From Ravibacter sp964559125 (GTDB lineage Bacteria > Bacteroidota > Bacteroidia > Cytophagales > Spirosomataceae): 64,000 nucleotides of DNA. The notes under the pieces were generated by a model. That model was not told where the DNA came from and made no database searches. It saw only the letters and a list, made by a program, of their open reading frames with translations. The position numbers and the translations under genes were made by a program. Numbering within the stretch: the stretch's first letter is position 1; every line of letters starts with the position of its first letter. Below, piece by piece: positions 8,657-16,013 of this stretch. The stretch spans positions 124,001-188,000 of the forward strand of contig CAZLGW010000003.1 of the NCBI GenBank assembly GCA_964559125.1. The letters run 5' to 3'.

Positions 8657-9151
8657 TCACCTGCTTCTCACCATGTCGAGAAATTCGAAATCGTAAGCGT
8701 GCCTGTCATCGGCTTCGTGAAATTCCCTCGAAACTATTGTCCATTGATTTTGATCGGGGATGCTGAAAAAAGCATCCCCGTTAATATTGTTATAGACCCG
8801 GGTGAGGTAGATCTGGTCGGCCAGCGGAAGAGCACGGGCGTAGATCTCCCCCCCACCGATTACAAACGCTTCTTCAGCTCCCGTGCTGCGGGCTTTGTCA
8901 ACAGCGTCTTTCAGCGATGCACATATCACGATACCTTCGGAATGAAATCCGCTGTTGCGGGTAATGACAAAGGAAGTACGACCGGGAAGCGGCTTGCCGA
9001 TAGATTCGAAAGTTTTCCGACCCATCAGGATGGGTTTCCCCATGGTGAGCCTTTTGAAGCGTTTCAGGTCTTCGGGAAGGTGCCATAGGAGCTGGTTGTC
9101 TTTTCCTATGGCGCCCTCAGGATTTGCTGCAACAATTAGCGAAAGTTTCAT
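8657..9151 (-). CDS. folA: Dihydrofolate reductase
   Basis: FolA reduces dihydrofolate to tetrahydrofolate with NADPH in the cytoplasm. The 164-residue protein starts MKLSLIVAANPEGAIGKDNQLLWHLPEDL, the family signature with the Met20-loop G-x-D-N-x-L-x-W-x-L-P and the substrate-binding acidic residue. PILMGRKTFESIG and FVIGGGEIYARAL form the NADPH site. I chose the ATG at 9151 because it gives the usual start; 17 extra in-frame codons upstream fall in a repeat. The gene ends nine bases after the convergent receptor gene. No thymidylate synthase gene is adjacent, although these often pair. Confidence 0.96.
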   Translation of the reverse strand: MKLSLIVAANPEGAIGKDNQLLWHLPEDLKRFKRLTMGKPILMGRKTFESIGKPLPGRTSFVITRNSGFHSEGIVICASLKDAVDKARSTGAEEAFVIGGGEIYARALPLADQIYLTRVYNNINGDAFFSIPDQNQWTIVSREFHEADDRHAYDFEFLDMVRSR

Positions 9152-9161
9152 GAAAGTAGGT

Positions 9162-9199
9162 GCCTGAGCGGAGTTCGGGGGCCTGAGTGGAGTCGAAGG
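9162..9199. repeat. Two tandem copies of a TGAGYGGAGTCGA-type repeat
   Basis: GCCTGAGCGGAGTTCGGGG is followed directly by GCCTGAGTGGAGTCGAAGG, a 19-base period with few mismatches. A related word, TGAGCGTAGTCGA, occurs at 40161-40173. I recall similar words scattered through intergenic regions of many Bacteroidota genomes, but no search was made. It separates folA from the gene upstream. Confidence 0.5.
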
Positions 9200-9202
9200 C
9201 AC

Positions 9203-9667
9203 CTATTGAACCACATTTTTTACGGCCTGCCTGGCGAGGAGCTTCCAACTGCCATCCTGCTTTTGCCATACCTGCAGCACTTTGAGATTGGCCGTGCCGG
9301 GTTCTTTTCCTGAATCGACGGTGATGCCTGTCAGATGGTGCCTGACAATGGCGGTCTCTCCTGAAATGTCGATAGTTTGTTCGGAGAGATCCAGCGTCTG
9401 GAAATCGAATTTTCCACTTACCAGGGACTCGATAAATTCAGCCTGGTTTTCAATCAGCCCGGCCGAATGCCCATAAGTCAGGATGCCCGATGTAAGATTT
9501 TGCAGGGCCTCCTTTTCCGGGTCGAGAAGCTGTTTCCGGAGTGATTCGACAGCTTCCTCTATTTCATTTTTGTAATTGGAAGTATCTGCCTGGTTTTGAG
9601 AAGGCTGCTGACAACTGCTTAGTATCAGAACACCTGTAATTATAGAAAGAAATGCCAAAGATCTCAT
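9203..9667 (-). CDS. NTF2-like lipoprotein of unknown function
   Basis: The 154-residue protein has a lipoprotein signal peptide with lipobox ILSSC (Cys about 19) and a low-complexity linker. An alpha+beta domain follows. Its helix EIEEAVESLRKQLLDPEKEAL and the strands ISGETAIVRHHLTGI, LKVLQVWQKQDGSWKLLARQAV match the SnoaL/DUF4440 NTF2-like pattern, in which the last two strands carry V-W-x-x-x-x-G-x-W-K. The start MRSLAFLS (ATG 9667) was chosen because it begins the signal peptide. It lies in the same direction as folA, separated only by the short repeat. It probably faces the periplasm; its ligand is unknown. Confidence 0.75.
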   Translation of the reverse strand: MRSLAFLSIITGVLILSSCQQPSQNQADTSNYKNEIEEAVESLRKQLLDPEKEALQNLTSGILTYGHSAGLIENQAEFIESLVSGKFDFQTLDLSEQTIDISGETAIVRHHLTGITVDSGKEPGTANLKVLQVWQKQDGSWKLLARQAVKNVVQ

Positions 9668-9763
9668 AGAAGGATTTTTTTGTGGTTTAAATAACAAAGA
9701 AAGCACCTGTAGGGAAAAAACTAACCTGATCTGCCAGGAAATTTAGGGGAGGGCAGGGAGGGG

Positions 9764-10840
9764 TTATTTGCCGATCACTATTCTGAGTGTTTCACTTTTG
9801 TTATCTGTCCTGTTAATTTTCAGGATATACATACCGGGGGCGAGATGGCCCGTTTTTATTTCTTTTTCCGGATGTTCTCCCGACCGGTAGGCAGCAATAC
9901 CGATGCTGTTGTATAGCTCGACACATGAAACCTGCTCCCAGTTACCTGAGCGGATACTGACCACATCTCTGGCCGGGTTGGGGAATACTTCCGTGTTTTC
10001 CAAACGGCCAAATTCCAGGCTTTCTATCCCGCTGAGTTCAAAGGAGCCGTCCAGGTCGGTTATTCTGAGGCGATAATAGTTGACCCCACCGGATGGAGTT
10101 CCATGGGTATAGCTGTAACGCTGCTGCGAATTGCCCGTGCCTGTCGATTTTACCCGGCCAATCTCCGTCCAGTGTTTGGCGTCTATACTGTGCTGTATTT
10201 CAAAATAGCTGCTGTTGGATTCGGAGGTCGTAGCCCAGGAAAGGTTGGCCAGCCGGCCTTCAGGGGCGGCGCTGAAATGAGTGAGGACAACAGGGAGCGG
10301 GGCGTTGGCGGAGTAGTATTGGTCTACCTGGCTTTCCCAACTATCAAGCAGCAAATCAGAGGCATAGAAACCATCAGCCTGCATAGCTGCTACCGAGCCG
10401 GCCCCGTTGGTACCTTCTGCAAATGCAACGTAGGCAGGATCAGATTCGTCACCTAACAATACCTGATTATTGGTCGGATTTGGAAGTGTGACCCTCAATA
10501 TTACGTTTTCTGAGCCCGCTGCCCATGATACTTCATTTCCATTTACAGTAAAAAGTAGAAAGGATGTGTAGCCGGCGCTGGATTTTGTCTCTGCTACCGC
10601 CCAGTTTCCGAGGTTAATGTTCGTAAAAACAGGAACTCCCGCCGAAGAAGGAATAGAAACTGTAATCCATGCTGTCTGTAAATCACCCGAAAAATCATTC
10701 ACCGGTCTCGCCCTGACTTCATAGGTTTTGTTGTCACCAGTATTAATAATCCCGAGTTCTATAATGTTTTGCCCTTGTGCCTGAATGACCTGAAGACCTG
10801 TTAGTGCTAGAGCAGCGAATTTTTGTAGTAAGGATTTCAT
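9764..10840 (-). CDS. T9SS-sorted secreted protein, paralogue of the 14914-15984 gene
   Basis: The 358-residue protein begins with a signal peptide (MKSLLQKFAALALTGLQVIQAQG). A beta-rich N-terminal region (about 25-185) follows, with WITVSIPSSAGVPVF and NEVSWAAGSENVILRVTLP, resembling cohesin/Ig-like domains. The last 160 residues hold a fibronectin-like segment (NYYRLRITDLDGSFELSG) and a type IX sorting domain: EVFPNPARDVVSIRS, LYNSIGIAAYRSG, LAPGMYILKIN, ending in RIVIGK. The cell-surface or secreted destination is well supported. The C-terminal 160 residues are about 82% identical by eye count to the paralogue 4 kb away, while the N-termini differ. Confidence 0.85.
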   Translation of the reverse strand: MKSLLQKFAALALTGLQVIQAQGQNIIELGIINTGDNKTYEVRARPVNDFSGDLQTAWITVSIPSSAGVPVFTNINLGNWAVAETKSSAGYTSFLLFTVNGNEVSWAAGSENVILRVTLPNPTNNQVLLGDESDPAYVAFAEGTNGAGSVAAMQADGFYASDLLLDSWESQVDQYYSANAPLPVVLTHFSAAPEGRLANLSWATTSESNSSYFEIQHSIDAKHWTEIGRVKSTGTGNSQQRYSYTHGTPSGGVNYYRLRITDLDGSFELSGIESLEFGRLENTEVFPNPARDVVSIRSGNWEQVSCVELYNSIGIAAYRSGEHPEKEIKTGHLAPGMYILKINRTDNKSETLRIVIGK

Positions 10841-10924
10841 GTTTTTAAAGGATATTAATTGTATCTTGATAAGTTTCCTTCCTCTGAGCCGGGGATACGT
10901 CTGTTGCGGTTTTGTCTGCAACTT

Positions 10925-12154
10925 TTATTGATGTGCCTGTCGGGTTGCCACTATCGAGTTTCCCAAAACCGAGTTGAGTATAAAACCGCGATCAGAGCCG
11001 GGTAGCGGGCCATAGTTGACAATGCCGCTAAAATTAACATCTTGACTATGGTAGCCCGGAAGCGTACCGATGATCGTATTTCCGACAGCCAAAAGAATAT
11101 TGCCCCGGTCGGAGCCGGGTAGCGGTCCATAATTCACCACCCGATTCCCGTTCGCATTCCCTCCCCATAGCCCGAATTTCCCGGGTGCCAGTTCTTTCAT
11201 CGCCTCGTTGGTGGTGATGGCCGGGTCCTGGTAGGCGGATGCCTGGCTTCCGGTAAAATCAAATGGCACCGGAGTGGCACCAAAGTCGTGCGTGGTGGCG
11301 CTCCGGATCGAAAGGTGGTTGCGGTGGCGTATAGTCAGCGAGTATTTCCCGTGGATCGGGCCGTGGAAAGCCACCGGCGAAACACCGTCGACATCTACGA
11401 TATTGCCGTTTTCGAGGATCAGCGCCGCTCGTCGGGCAATAACCGTATTGGAGGCATCCTTCAACTCCAGCAATACCCAATCGAAGGCGTCGGTATCGGC
11501 CACATTGGGGCCCACCAGCGAAGGATGAACCGCTTCTGTCCCGTTGTAATTTCCGAATGCGGCGTAATTGTAGGGCTGCGACTGTGCCGCGGCGTTGATG
11601 ATGGCCGCCCAATCGGATGTCACGTCCTTATGCCTTCCTGAACCAACGTTATAAGCACCTTGAAGATAGGCTTTTGCCGAAGTATATACAGCTCTTGCCG
11701 CCCCGGTAACCTGGCCGAGGCTGACCGCGCTCGCATAGACGGAACTTACATAATTGTCGGTCTGGTTCACTATGCTGTTGGTTGCCCTTGTAAAAGGCAC
11801 ACCCGTGTTGGGCCGGGTAGCGATCTGCAGCCAGGACTCGGTGAGGCCGTTGAGCTCCGAATCTTCGTATCTGATCCCTACCGTACCTGTGAAACTGACG
11901 GGTGCGGAAAAGTTGTAGACCCTTGCGATGCTCTGTCCGAAGGGGATCTGTGATGGTACTGCGGTACCGCTGCGTGTGATGGTCACGTCGGCCAGCGTAA
12001 GGTTGTTTGAAGGCTGGAACACCAGGCCGTCGATCGATACCAGCGTCGACGACTGTATGTGGAATGAAGCGCCGTTCTGCACATGGAACTGGGCCGAAAC
12101 CGGGTCGGCGATCAGGCCGGCCAGCAGGATGATTATCAGTTGTTGTTTCTTCAT
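10925..12154 (-). CDS. Exported protein with two dockerin-like C-terminal repeats
   Basis: The 409-residue protein has a signal peptide cut after PVSAQ (residue 22). The next 300 residues are beta-rich (FHIQSSTLVSIDGLVFQPS). The C-terminus carries two copies of one motif: NGNRVVNYGPLPGSDRGNIL and VNFSGIVNYGPLPGSDRGFI (the latter preceded by D and followed by L), separated by about 22 residues. Each resembles the calcium-binding loop of type I dockerins (D-x-N-x-x-G-x-V-N...D-x-x-x-I-L) with an inserted YGPLPG. Similar tails occur in Bacteroidota surface proteins often labelled hemagglutinin-like. There is no T9SS sorting domain at the end. It lies in a same-strand run of exported genes; the partner of the repeats is unknown. 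Confidence 0.72.
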   Translation of the reverse strand: MKKQQLIIILLAGLIADPVSAQFHVQNGASFHIQSSTLVSIDGLVFQPSNNLTLADVTITRSGTAVPSQIPFGQSIARVYNFSAPVSFTGTVGIRYEDSELNGLTESWLQIATRPNTGVPFTRATNSIVNQTDNYVSSVYASAVSLGQVTGAARAVYTSAKAYLQGAYNVGSGRHKDVTSDWAAIINAAAQSQPYNYAAFGNYNGTEAVHPSLVGPNVADTDAFDWVLLELKDASNTVIARRAALILENGNIVDVDGVSPVAFHGPIHGKYSLTIRHRNHLSIRSATTHDFGATPVPFDFTGSQASAYQDPAITTNEAMKELAPGKFGLWGGNANGNRVVNYGPLPGSDRGNILLAVGNTIIGTLPGYHSQDVNFSGIVNYGPLPGSDRGFILNSVLGNSIVATRQAHQ

Positions 12155-12179
12155 AATTCGGAAATAAGGATTCTGTTGC

Positions 12180-12226
12180 CACAGATTACGTGATCCCGGT
12201 AGTGCCGGGGTATACCCTAATCTGTG
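12180..12226. terminator. Inverted repeat, possible terminator between two minus-strand genes
   Basis: Perfect 9-base arms CACAGATTA and TAATCTGTG enclose an inner CCGG-TAGTG-CCGG hairpin. It lies 67 bases beyond the stop of the M43 protease gene and just upstream of the dockerin-like gene. There is no clear T-run, so a factor-independent terminator is only one reading; a leader structure or protein site is possible. Confidence 0.35.
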
Positions 12227-12292
12227 ATGCCCTCTGTGTCAAAAAATGGAATGGATATATGTTGGTATCAGCTAATGCGTATCATTACTTGT

Positions 12293-13378
12293 TCAAGGGG
12301 TGCACAAAATATCTGTTTTCAGGTGTACATAGCCTGTGGTGGGTGTAAATCGTACGCCCGGGTTAACGGTAACACGCCGACTGGAGGCATTGACATGGGC
12401 TGTGCTGCCAAAGATACCCGCAGCGTTAAAGCTGACACTGTTACGGGCAGAGTAATTCCGGAGGCCAGCGATAACGGTGATATTCGATACTGCCTGGGTA
12501 TTGCCGGCCGTTCTACTGGAATAACTTGTTATAACAGTTGCGACCATACGCACCCCCTGGGCTGCTGAAAAATGATCCCGACAAGACCTGCGCCCATACG
12601 TCATGATATTCGTTTCCTCCATGGGGATGATAGCAAAACATCCGTCAAGCATTAGTGGTCCGGTGTAGTCACAGGAACCGTTAATGTCTTTTTCAGCTAC
12701 ATCGCGGTCTGCCTGGGTGTCGCAGATAAGGTCACCGGCTGTGGTACAATTACGGCAGTCGCCCGACCTGGCTACATTTTCGAGGCCATAATTATCTTCA
12801 TGCGTATGAAGCAGGCCCAGGCAATGCCCGAATTCATGTGGCATCGTAGACAGGTTGGTGGTGGAGGAGACAGCTCCGCTGGAAAGAGACAGGAAGTGAT
12901 TGGGGATAGCGTATGATGATCCATTCAGGCCACCTTTACTGTTTGACAATTGATTGTGAACAAAAATAGTAAAGGAGTTGTCCAAGGCCATCGATGCGAG
13001 CGAGATTCTTTGCGCCTGGACATCGGTGTTCATCAGGTTGAGAAAGCTGTTCCGTACGACTTCGATCCCTTCAAGTACAAAGCATATGTTGTGAGGTGCA
13101 AAGAAGTTTCGCATGTTATCTATCTGGCGCCGCACATCCGCCTCGTCGGCAGCCTGGCTGGTCCCGTCGGTGTTTGCGAATACATAGACAAAGAGACGCA
13201 GGGCAAGTGTCTCGTTGGCAATCCGGGCGGAGCCGGCTTTGCGCATCAGTTCTTCAGTGGACAACGGACGTTCGGCGGGAGCGTGCGTACCACAATCATG
13301 GTGGGATTCCTGTGCCGCTGCCAGGTGCGAAAAAAACAAGAGAGCCGGCAGGAGAAAACTAAGGTGACGTATTAACAT
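12293..13378 (-). CDS. M43-family (pappalysin-like) secreted zinc metalloprotease
   Basis: The 361-residue protein has a signal peptide ending HLAAAQ. The zinc site HEFGHCLGLLH (residues 181-191) is the extended metzincin motif HExxHxxGxxH. It is followed by a Met-turn in NIMTYGRRSCRDHFSAAQG. CRNCTTAGDLICDTQAD between them is the cysteine-rich D-x-x-x-D-T segment seen in M43 enzymes. The final 60 residues (YSARNSVSFNAAG, VTVNPGVRFTPTTGYVHLKTD) look like the short beta-stack found at the end of many Bacteroidota surface proteins. No T9SS sorting domain is seen. The N-terminal segment (about 25-60) may act as a short pro-region. All active-site residues are present. Confidence 0.9.
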   Translation of the reverse strand: MLIRHLSFLLPALLFFSHLAAAQESHHDCGTHAPAERPLSTEELMRKAGSARIANETLALRLFVYVFANTDGTSQAADEADVRRQIDNMRNFFAPHNICFVLEGIEVVRNSFLNLMNTDVQAQRISLASMALDNSFTIFVHNQLSNSKGGLNGSSYAIPNHFLSLSSGAVSSTTNLSTMPHEFGHCLGLLHTHEDNYGLENVARSGDCRNCTTAGDLICDTQADRDVAEKDINGSCDYTGPLMLDGCFAIIPMEETNIMTYGRRSCRDHFSAAQGVRMVATVITSYSSRTAGNTQAVSNITVIAGLRNYSARNSVSFNAAGIFGSTAHVNASSRRVTVNPGVRFTPTTGYVHLKTDILCTP

Positions 13379-13416
13379 GGTACAGGTGTTACAGTGATTT
13401 TTATACTTTTCATATG

Positions 13417-14322
13417 CTACTTCATCGCTGCCTTAAGCGTCTCGTTCTCAGCCTTCACTCTATCGATCTCTTTTTTCAGGGAAATTACGTGAAGGAAAAG
13501 CTCTTCGATTTTCTCCATTTGCAGGCGCTGCATTTCGCCCAGGTGCAGCCCACTTTCCGATAATTTCGAGGCCGACGGGATGTTGGGCAGGTGCTTGTGC
13601 TCCTGGATGTGGTTTTCGACTTTTTCGAGAGAAGCAAGGGCGTAATCGTCTTTGAATACATAGTCGGGCCAGTTGTTGGCCAGCTCTACACGAAGTTCCG
13701 TACACATGACTTTGCCGCCAATGCTTACCTTGTAGCCGGTAGCTGCCGTGTTGGTGCCTATGGTGATCTGGTTGCCGTGAAGGCGCAGGTTCCCGCCGTC
13801 ATTACCGGATGAATTGCCGATGATCAGATGGTCGCCGCTAAGCTGGATATGGGCTTTGGCTACATTGCTGCGGTAAAACCGGATCAATCTCGAAGAACCT
13901 GTACCATTCAGATGGATCACCTCATTGTCTCCGTTAAAAGAGGAGTTCCCGGCTACATTCAGCGCATGATTTGCCTGCGCAGCCGACCCTAACGCCAGGC
14001 GTCCCGGAATAAACATATGTCCGGCTGGATTTACCGTGACACGGTCTGCTCCATTGGTACGTATGACGACATTCCCCGTTCCCCCGTAATAGGTCCCTAT
14101 ACGGAGGTGCTCTCCGTTGTCGCCCGTAAGCTGGACATAGGCCCGGTTTCCACCGCCCCGCTGCAGCTGAATTTCCCCGTTCCCGCTGACATGGTTGATC
14201 CTCAGGTTACCGTTTACGATATGGAGCTTTTCCTCGGGGTTGTTGGTGCCGATCCCTACGTTCTGGGCCTTCAATGAAACCAATCCAAAGCAGCAGATCA
14301 ATCCAGAAATTATCTTCTTCAT
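13417..14322 (-). CDS. Tail-fibre-like exported protein with C-terminal coiled coil
   Basis: The 301-residue protein has a signal peptide ending SLKAQ, then NVGIGTNNPEEKLHIVNGNLRI. This opening is shared with phage tail-fibre and Bacteroidota 'cell wall anchor' proteins. The middle consists of short repeated beta segments (HIQLSGDHLIIGNSSGNDGG, VQLTGDNGEHLRIGTYYGG), which suggest a trimeric beta-prism. The C-terminal NWPDYVFKDDYALASLEKVE and HLPNIPSASKLSESGLHLGE precede a coiled coil (about 255-300). This tail replaces the S74 chaperone domain in many Bacteroidota homologues. A role in the cell surface or in binding is likely; no specific function can be given. Confidence 0.8.
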   Translation of the reverse strand: MKKIISGLICCFGLVSLKAQNVGIGTNNPEEKLHIVNGNLRINHVSGNGEIQLQRGGGNRAYVQLTGDNGEHLRIGTYYGGTGNVVIRTNGADRVTVNPAGHMFIPGRLALGSAAQANHALNVAGNSSFNGDNEVIHLNGTGSSRLIRFYRSNVAKAHIQLSGDHLIIGNSSGNDGGNLRLHGNQITIGTNTAATGYKVSIGGKVMCTELRVELANNWPDYVFKDDYALASLEKVENHIQEHKHLPNIPSASKLSESGLHLGEMQRLQMEKIEELFLHVISLKKEIDRVKAENETLKAAMK

Positions 14323-14913
14323 ATTCTTTTATTTTTTGTTACACAATCATTATACGTCATCTCAGACTTTATCTCCTCCGTTCCGTACGTGCCGGTTTCT
14401 GTCTGCCCCGCCTTTCTGTAAAAGGCTCCCGCCCTGGTTCCGGGAGCGGTGTTTTATTCCTGATCAGACAGGTGGTCGTTACCACTGCCGATACCGTACG
14501 GTACATAGGAAGTGTGATTGACGGTTCAAAAATGGCCGCCCGGAAAAGCAATCGTGAAGTTTTATTGATCAGACCGGATGAAATGATAAGGGAAGCCGCT
14601 TTTTCTGAAAAAGAGACACCCTGCCATTCATATCGGGTGGGATATTGTCGCTGGTAAGGTATCAGTCTTCAGTACATTCAAAGCTAGTACGGCGCCGGGA
14701 AGCGGCGCTGCTTTTGTGTGCGCCCGGCATGTGCGATAACTTTAGGGCAGGAAATGTGTATCCTGTGTAAGAGTAAAAGAGGGGCAGAACGCGTAATGAG
14801 TAGTATTACTTAAGGAACCGCCGTATACCGAAACGGTACGTACGGTGGTTCCTACTCGATCAGCGTCAGAATAAAATTAAGCTAAAGGTAATGGAGTGGA
14901 TATAGGTAAGATT
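14323..14913. other. 591-base stretch without a convincing gene
   Basis: The open frames here have no recognisable start, signal or family. The stretch holds one strong inverted structure (14813-14853, listed separately) and otherwise ordinary sequence. The 5' part must contain the promoter of the tail-fibre-like gene on the minus strand, but no TAnnTTTG box is obvious. Confidence 0.5.
14813..14853. repeat. Nested palindrome (13-base outer arms, 5-base inner arms)
   Basis: AGGAACCGCCGTA at the left pairs with TACGGTGGTTCCT at the right through all 13 positions, one of them a G-T wobble. Inside, TACCG-AAA-CGGTA forms a second perfect stem. The structure lies 61 bases beyond the stop of the T9SS gene at 14914. 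There is no T-run, so it could be an mRNA-stabilising or repetitive palindromic element rather than a classical terminator. Confidence 0.6.
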
Positions 14914-15984
14914 TTATTTGCCGATCACTATTCTGAGCGTTTCACTTTTGTGGTCAGCCCTGTTGATTTTCAGGATATACATGCCGGGTGCGAGGTGACT
15001 TGTTTTTATTTCTCTTTCGGGCCGGTCTCCCGACCGGTAGGCTGCAATGCCGATGCTGTTGTATAGTTCGACGCCTGAAACCTGCTCCCAGTTACGTGAG
15101 CGGATACTGAGGATATCTCTGGCGGGATTAGGAAATACTTCCGTGCTTTCCAACCGGGGAAATTCCAGGCTTTTTACCCCGCTGAGTTCAAAGGAGCCAT
15201 CCAGGTCGGTCATTCTCAGGCGATAATAGTTGATCCCGCCCGAAGGAGTTTCGTGGGTATAGCCGTAACGCTGCAGCGAATTGCCCGTGCCTGTCGATTT
15301 TACCCGGCCTATTTCTTTCCAGGATTTTGCATCGGTGCTGTGTTCGATTCCGAAATGGCTGCTGTTTACCTCTTCGCTGGTAGCCCAGGAGAGGAGGGAG
15401 GCGGTGTTCTCTTTTAACAGGTCCAGCGATAAGAGTCTGACAGGTAATGGATTATTCGAAACCTCGACAACCGCTTCCGGTTGGTGATCATTGGTGGTAA
15501 AGTCGGCCCATCCGCTACGGATAGATTCGATGTCGATCAGGTGGGTAGTCGTCCCCGGGGTTACCGACCTGGTCGGCAACGAGATTTCTATCGGTAAATG
15601 TGAGAATTCGGTTGTGATAGGGGCGTTATTGACTACTACTGCGTTGGTGGGGTCGGAGTTATCGGTATCGAGTTCCCAGCCGGGGGGTGGGGTAAACTGG
15701 CTCAGGTTAAATTCAACGGCGCCACCAGCCGTTGCTATGACAGCAAACGTATAGGCCGGGATTTCTGTTAGCGTCCCGGGAAGGTCGTTTGGTGTGCCAA
15801 TGATGACGTTGAGAAATCCATTGCTGGGATACCCGGGATAAATAGCCGGATCAGGACTGACTGTTGCCGTAAAATTTACGTTGTTCTGGCTATAAACGGA
15901 GTAAGGCTTTCCCGTTATCAGCAGGGCTGCAAGCGTTACCCAAAGGCAGATTTTCCCGGTTTTCAGAATAGATTGTGCTTTCAT
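14914..15984 (-). CDS. T9SS-sorted secreted protein, paralogue of the 9764-10840 gene
   Basis: The 356-residue protein has a long signal peptide (hydrophobic LWVTLAALLITG, cut near VYSQ). A beta-rich N-terminal region (about 35-185) contains ATVSPDPAIYPGYPSNGFL and LPIEISLPTRSVTPGTTTH. The C-terminal 160 residues comprise a fibronectin-like part (NYYRLRMTDLDGSFELSG) and a T9SS sorting domain (EVFPNPARDILSIRS...LAPGMYILKIN...RIVIGK). This tail is nearly the same as that of the gene at 9764, while the N-terminal domains are unrelated by eye. That points to a recent duplication or gene conversion of the tail. It precedes the two beta-helix genes' downstream end and shares their strand. Confidence 0.85.
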   Translation of the reverse strand: MKAQSILKTGKICLWVTLAALLITGKPYSVYSQNNVNFTATVSPDPAIYPGYPSNGFLNVIIGTPNDLPGTLTEIPAYTFAVIATAGGAVEFNLSQFTPPPGWELDTDNSDPTNAVVVNNAPITTEFSHLPIEISLPTRSVTPGTTTHLIDIESIRSGWADFTTNDHQPEAVVEVSNNPLPVRLLSLDLLKENTASLLSWATSEEVNSSHFGIEHSTDAKSWKEIGRVKSTGTGNSLQRYGYTHETPSGGINYYRLRMTDLDGSFELSGVKSLEFPRLESTEVFPNPARDILSIRSRNWEQVSGVELYNSIGIAAYRSGDRPEREIKTSHLAPGMYILKINRADHKSETLRIVIGK

Positions 15985-16013
15985 GGATTATTTTGTTTAT
16001 TGTATCAGATATA

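Noticed and set aside
14274..14657. Open frames in the gap upstream of the tail-fibre-like gene
   Set aside because: Arg-, Ser- and Phe-rich with no motif; they begin inside the signal-peptide region of the opposite gene.
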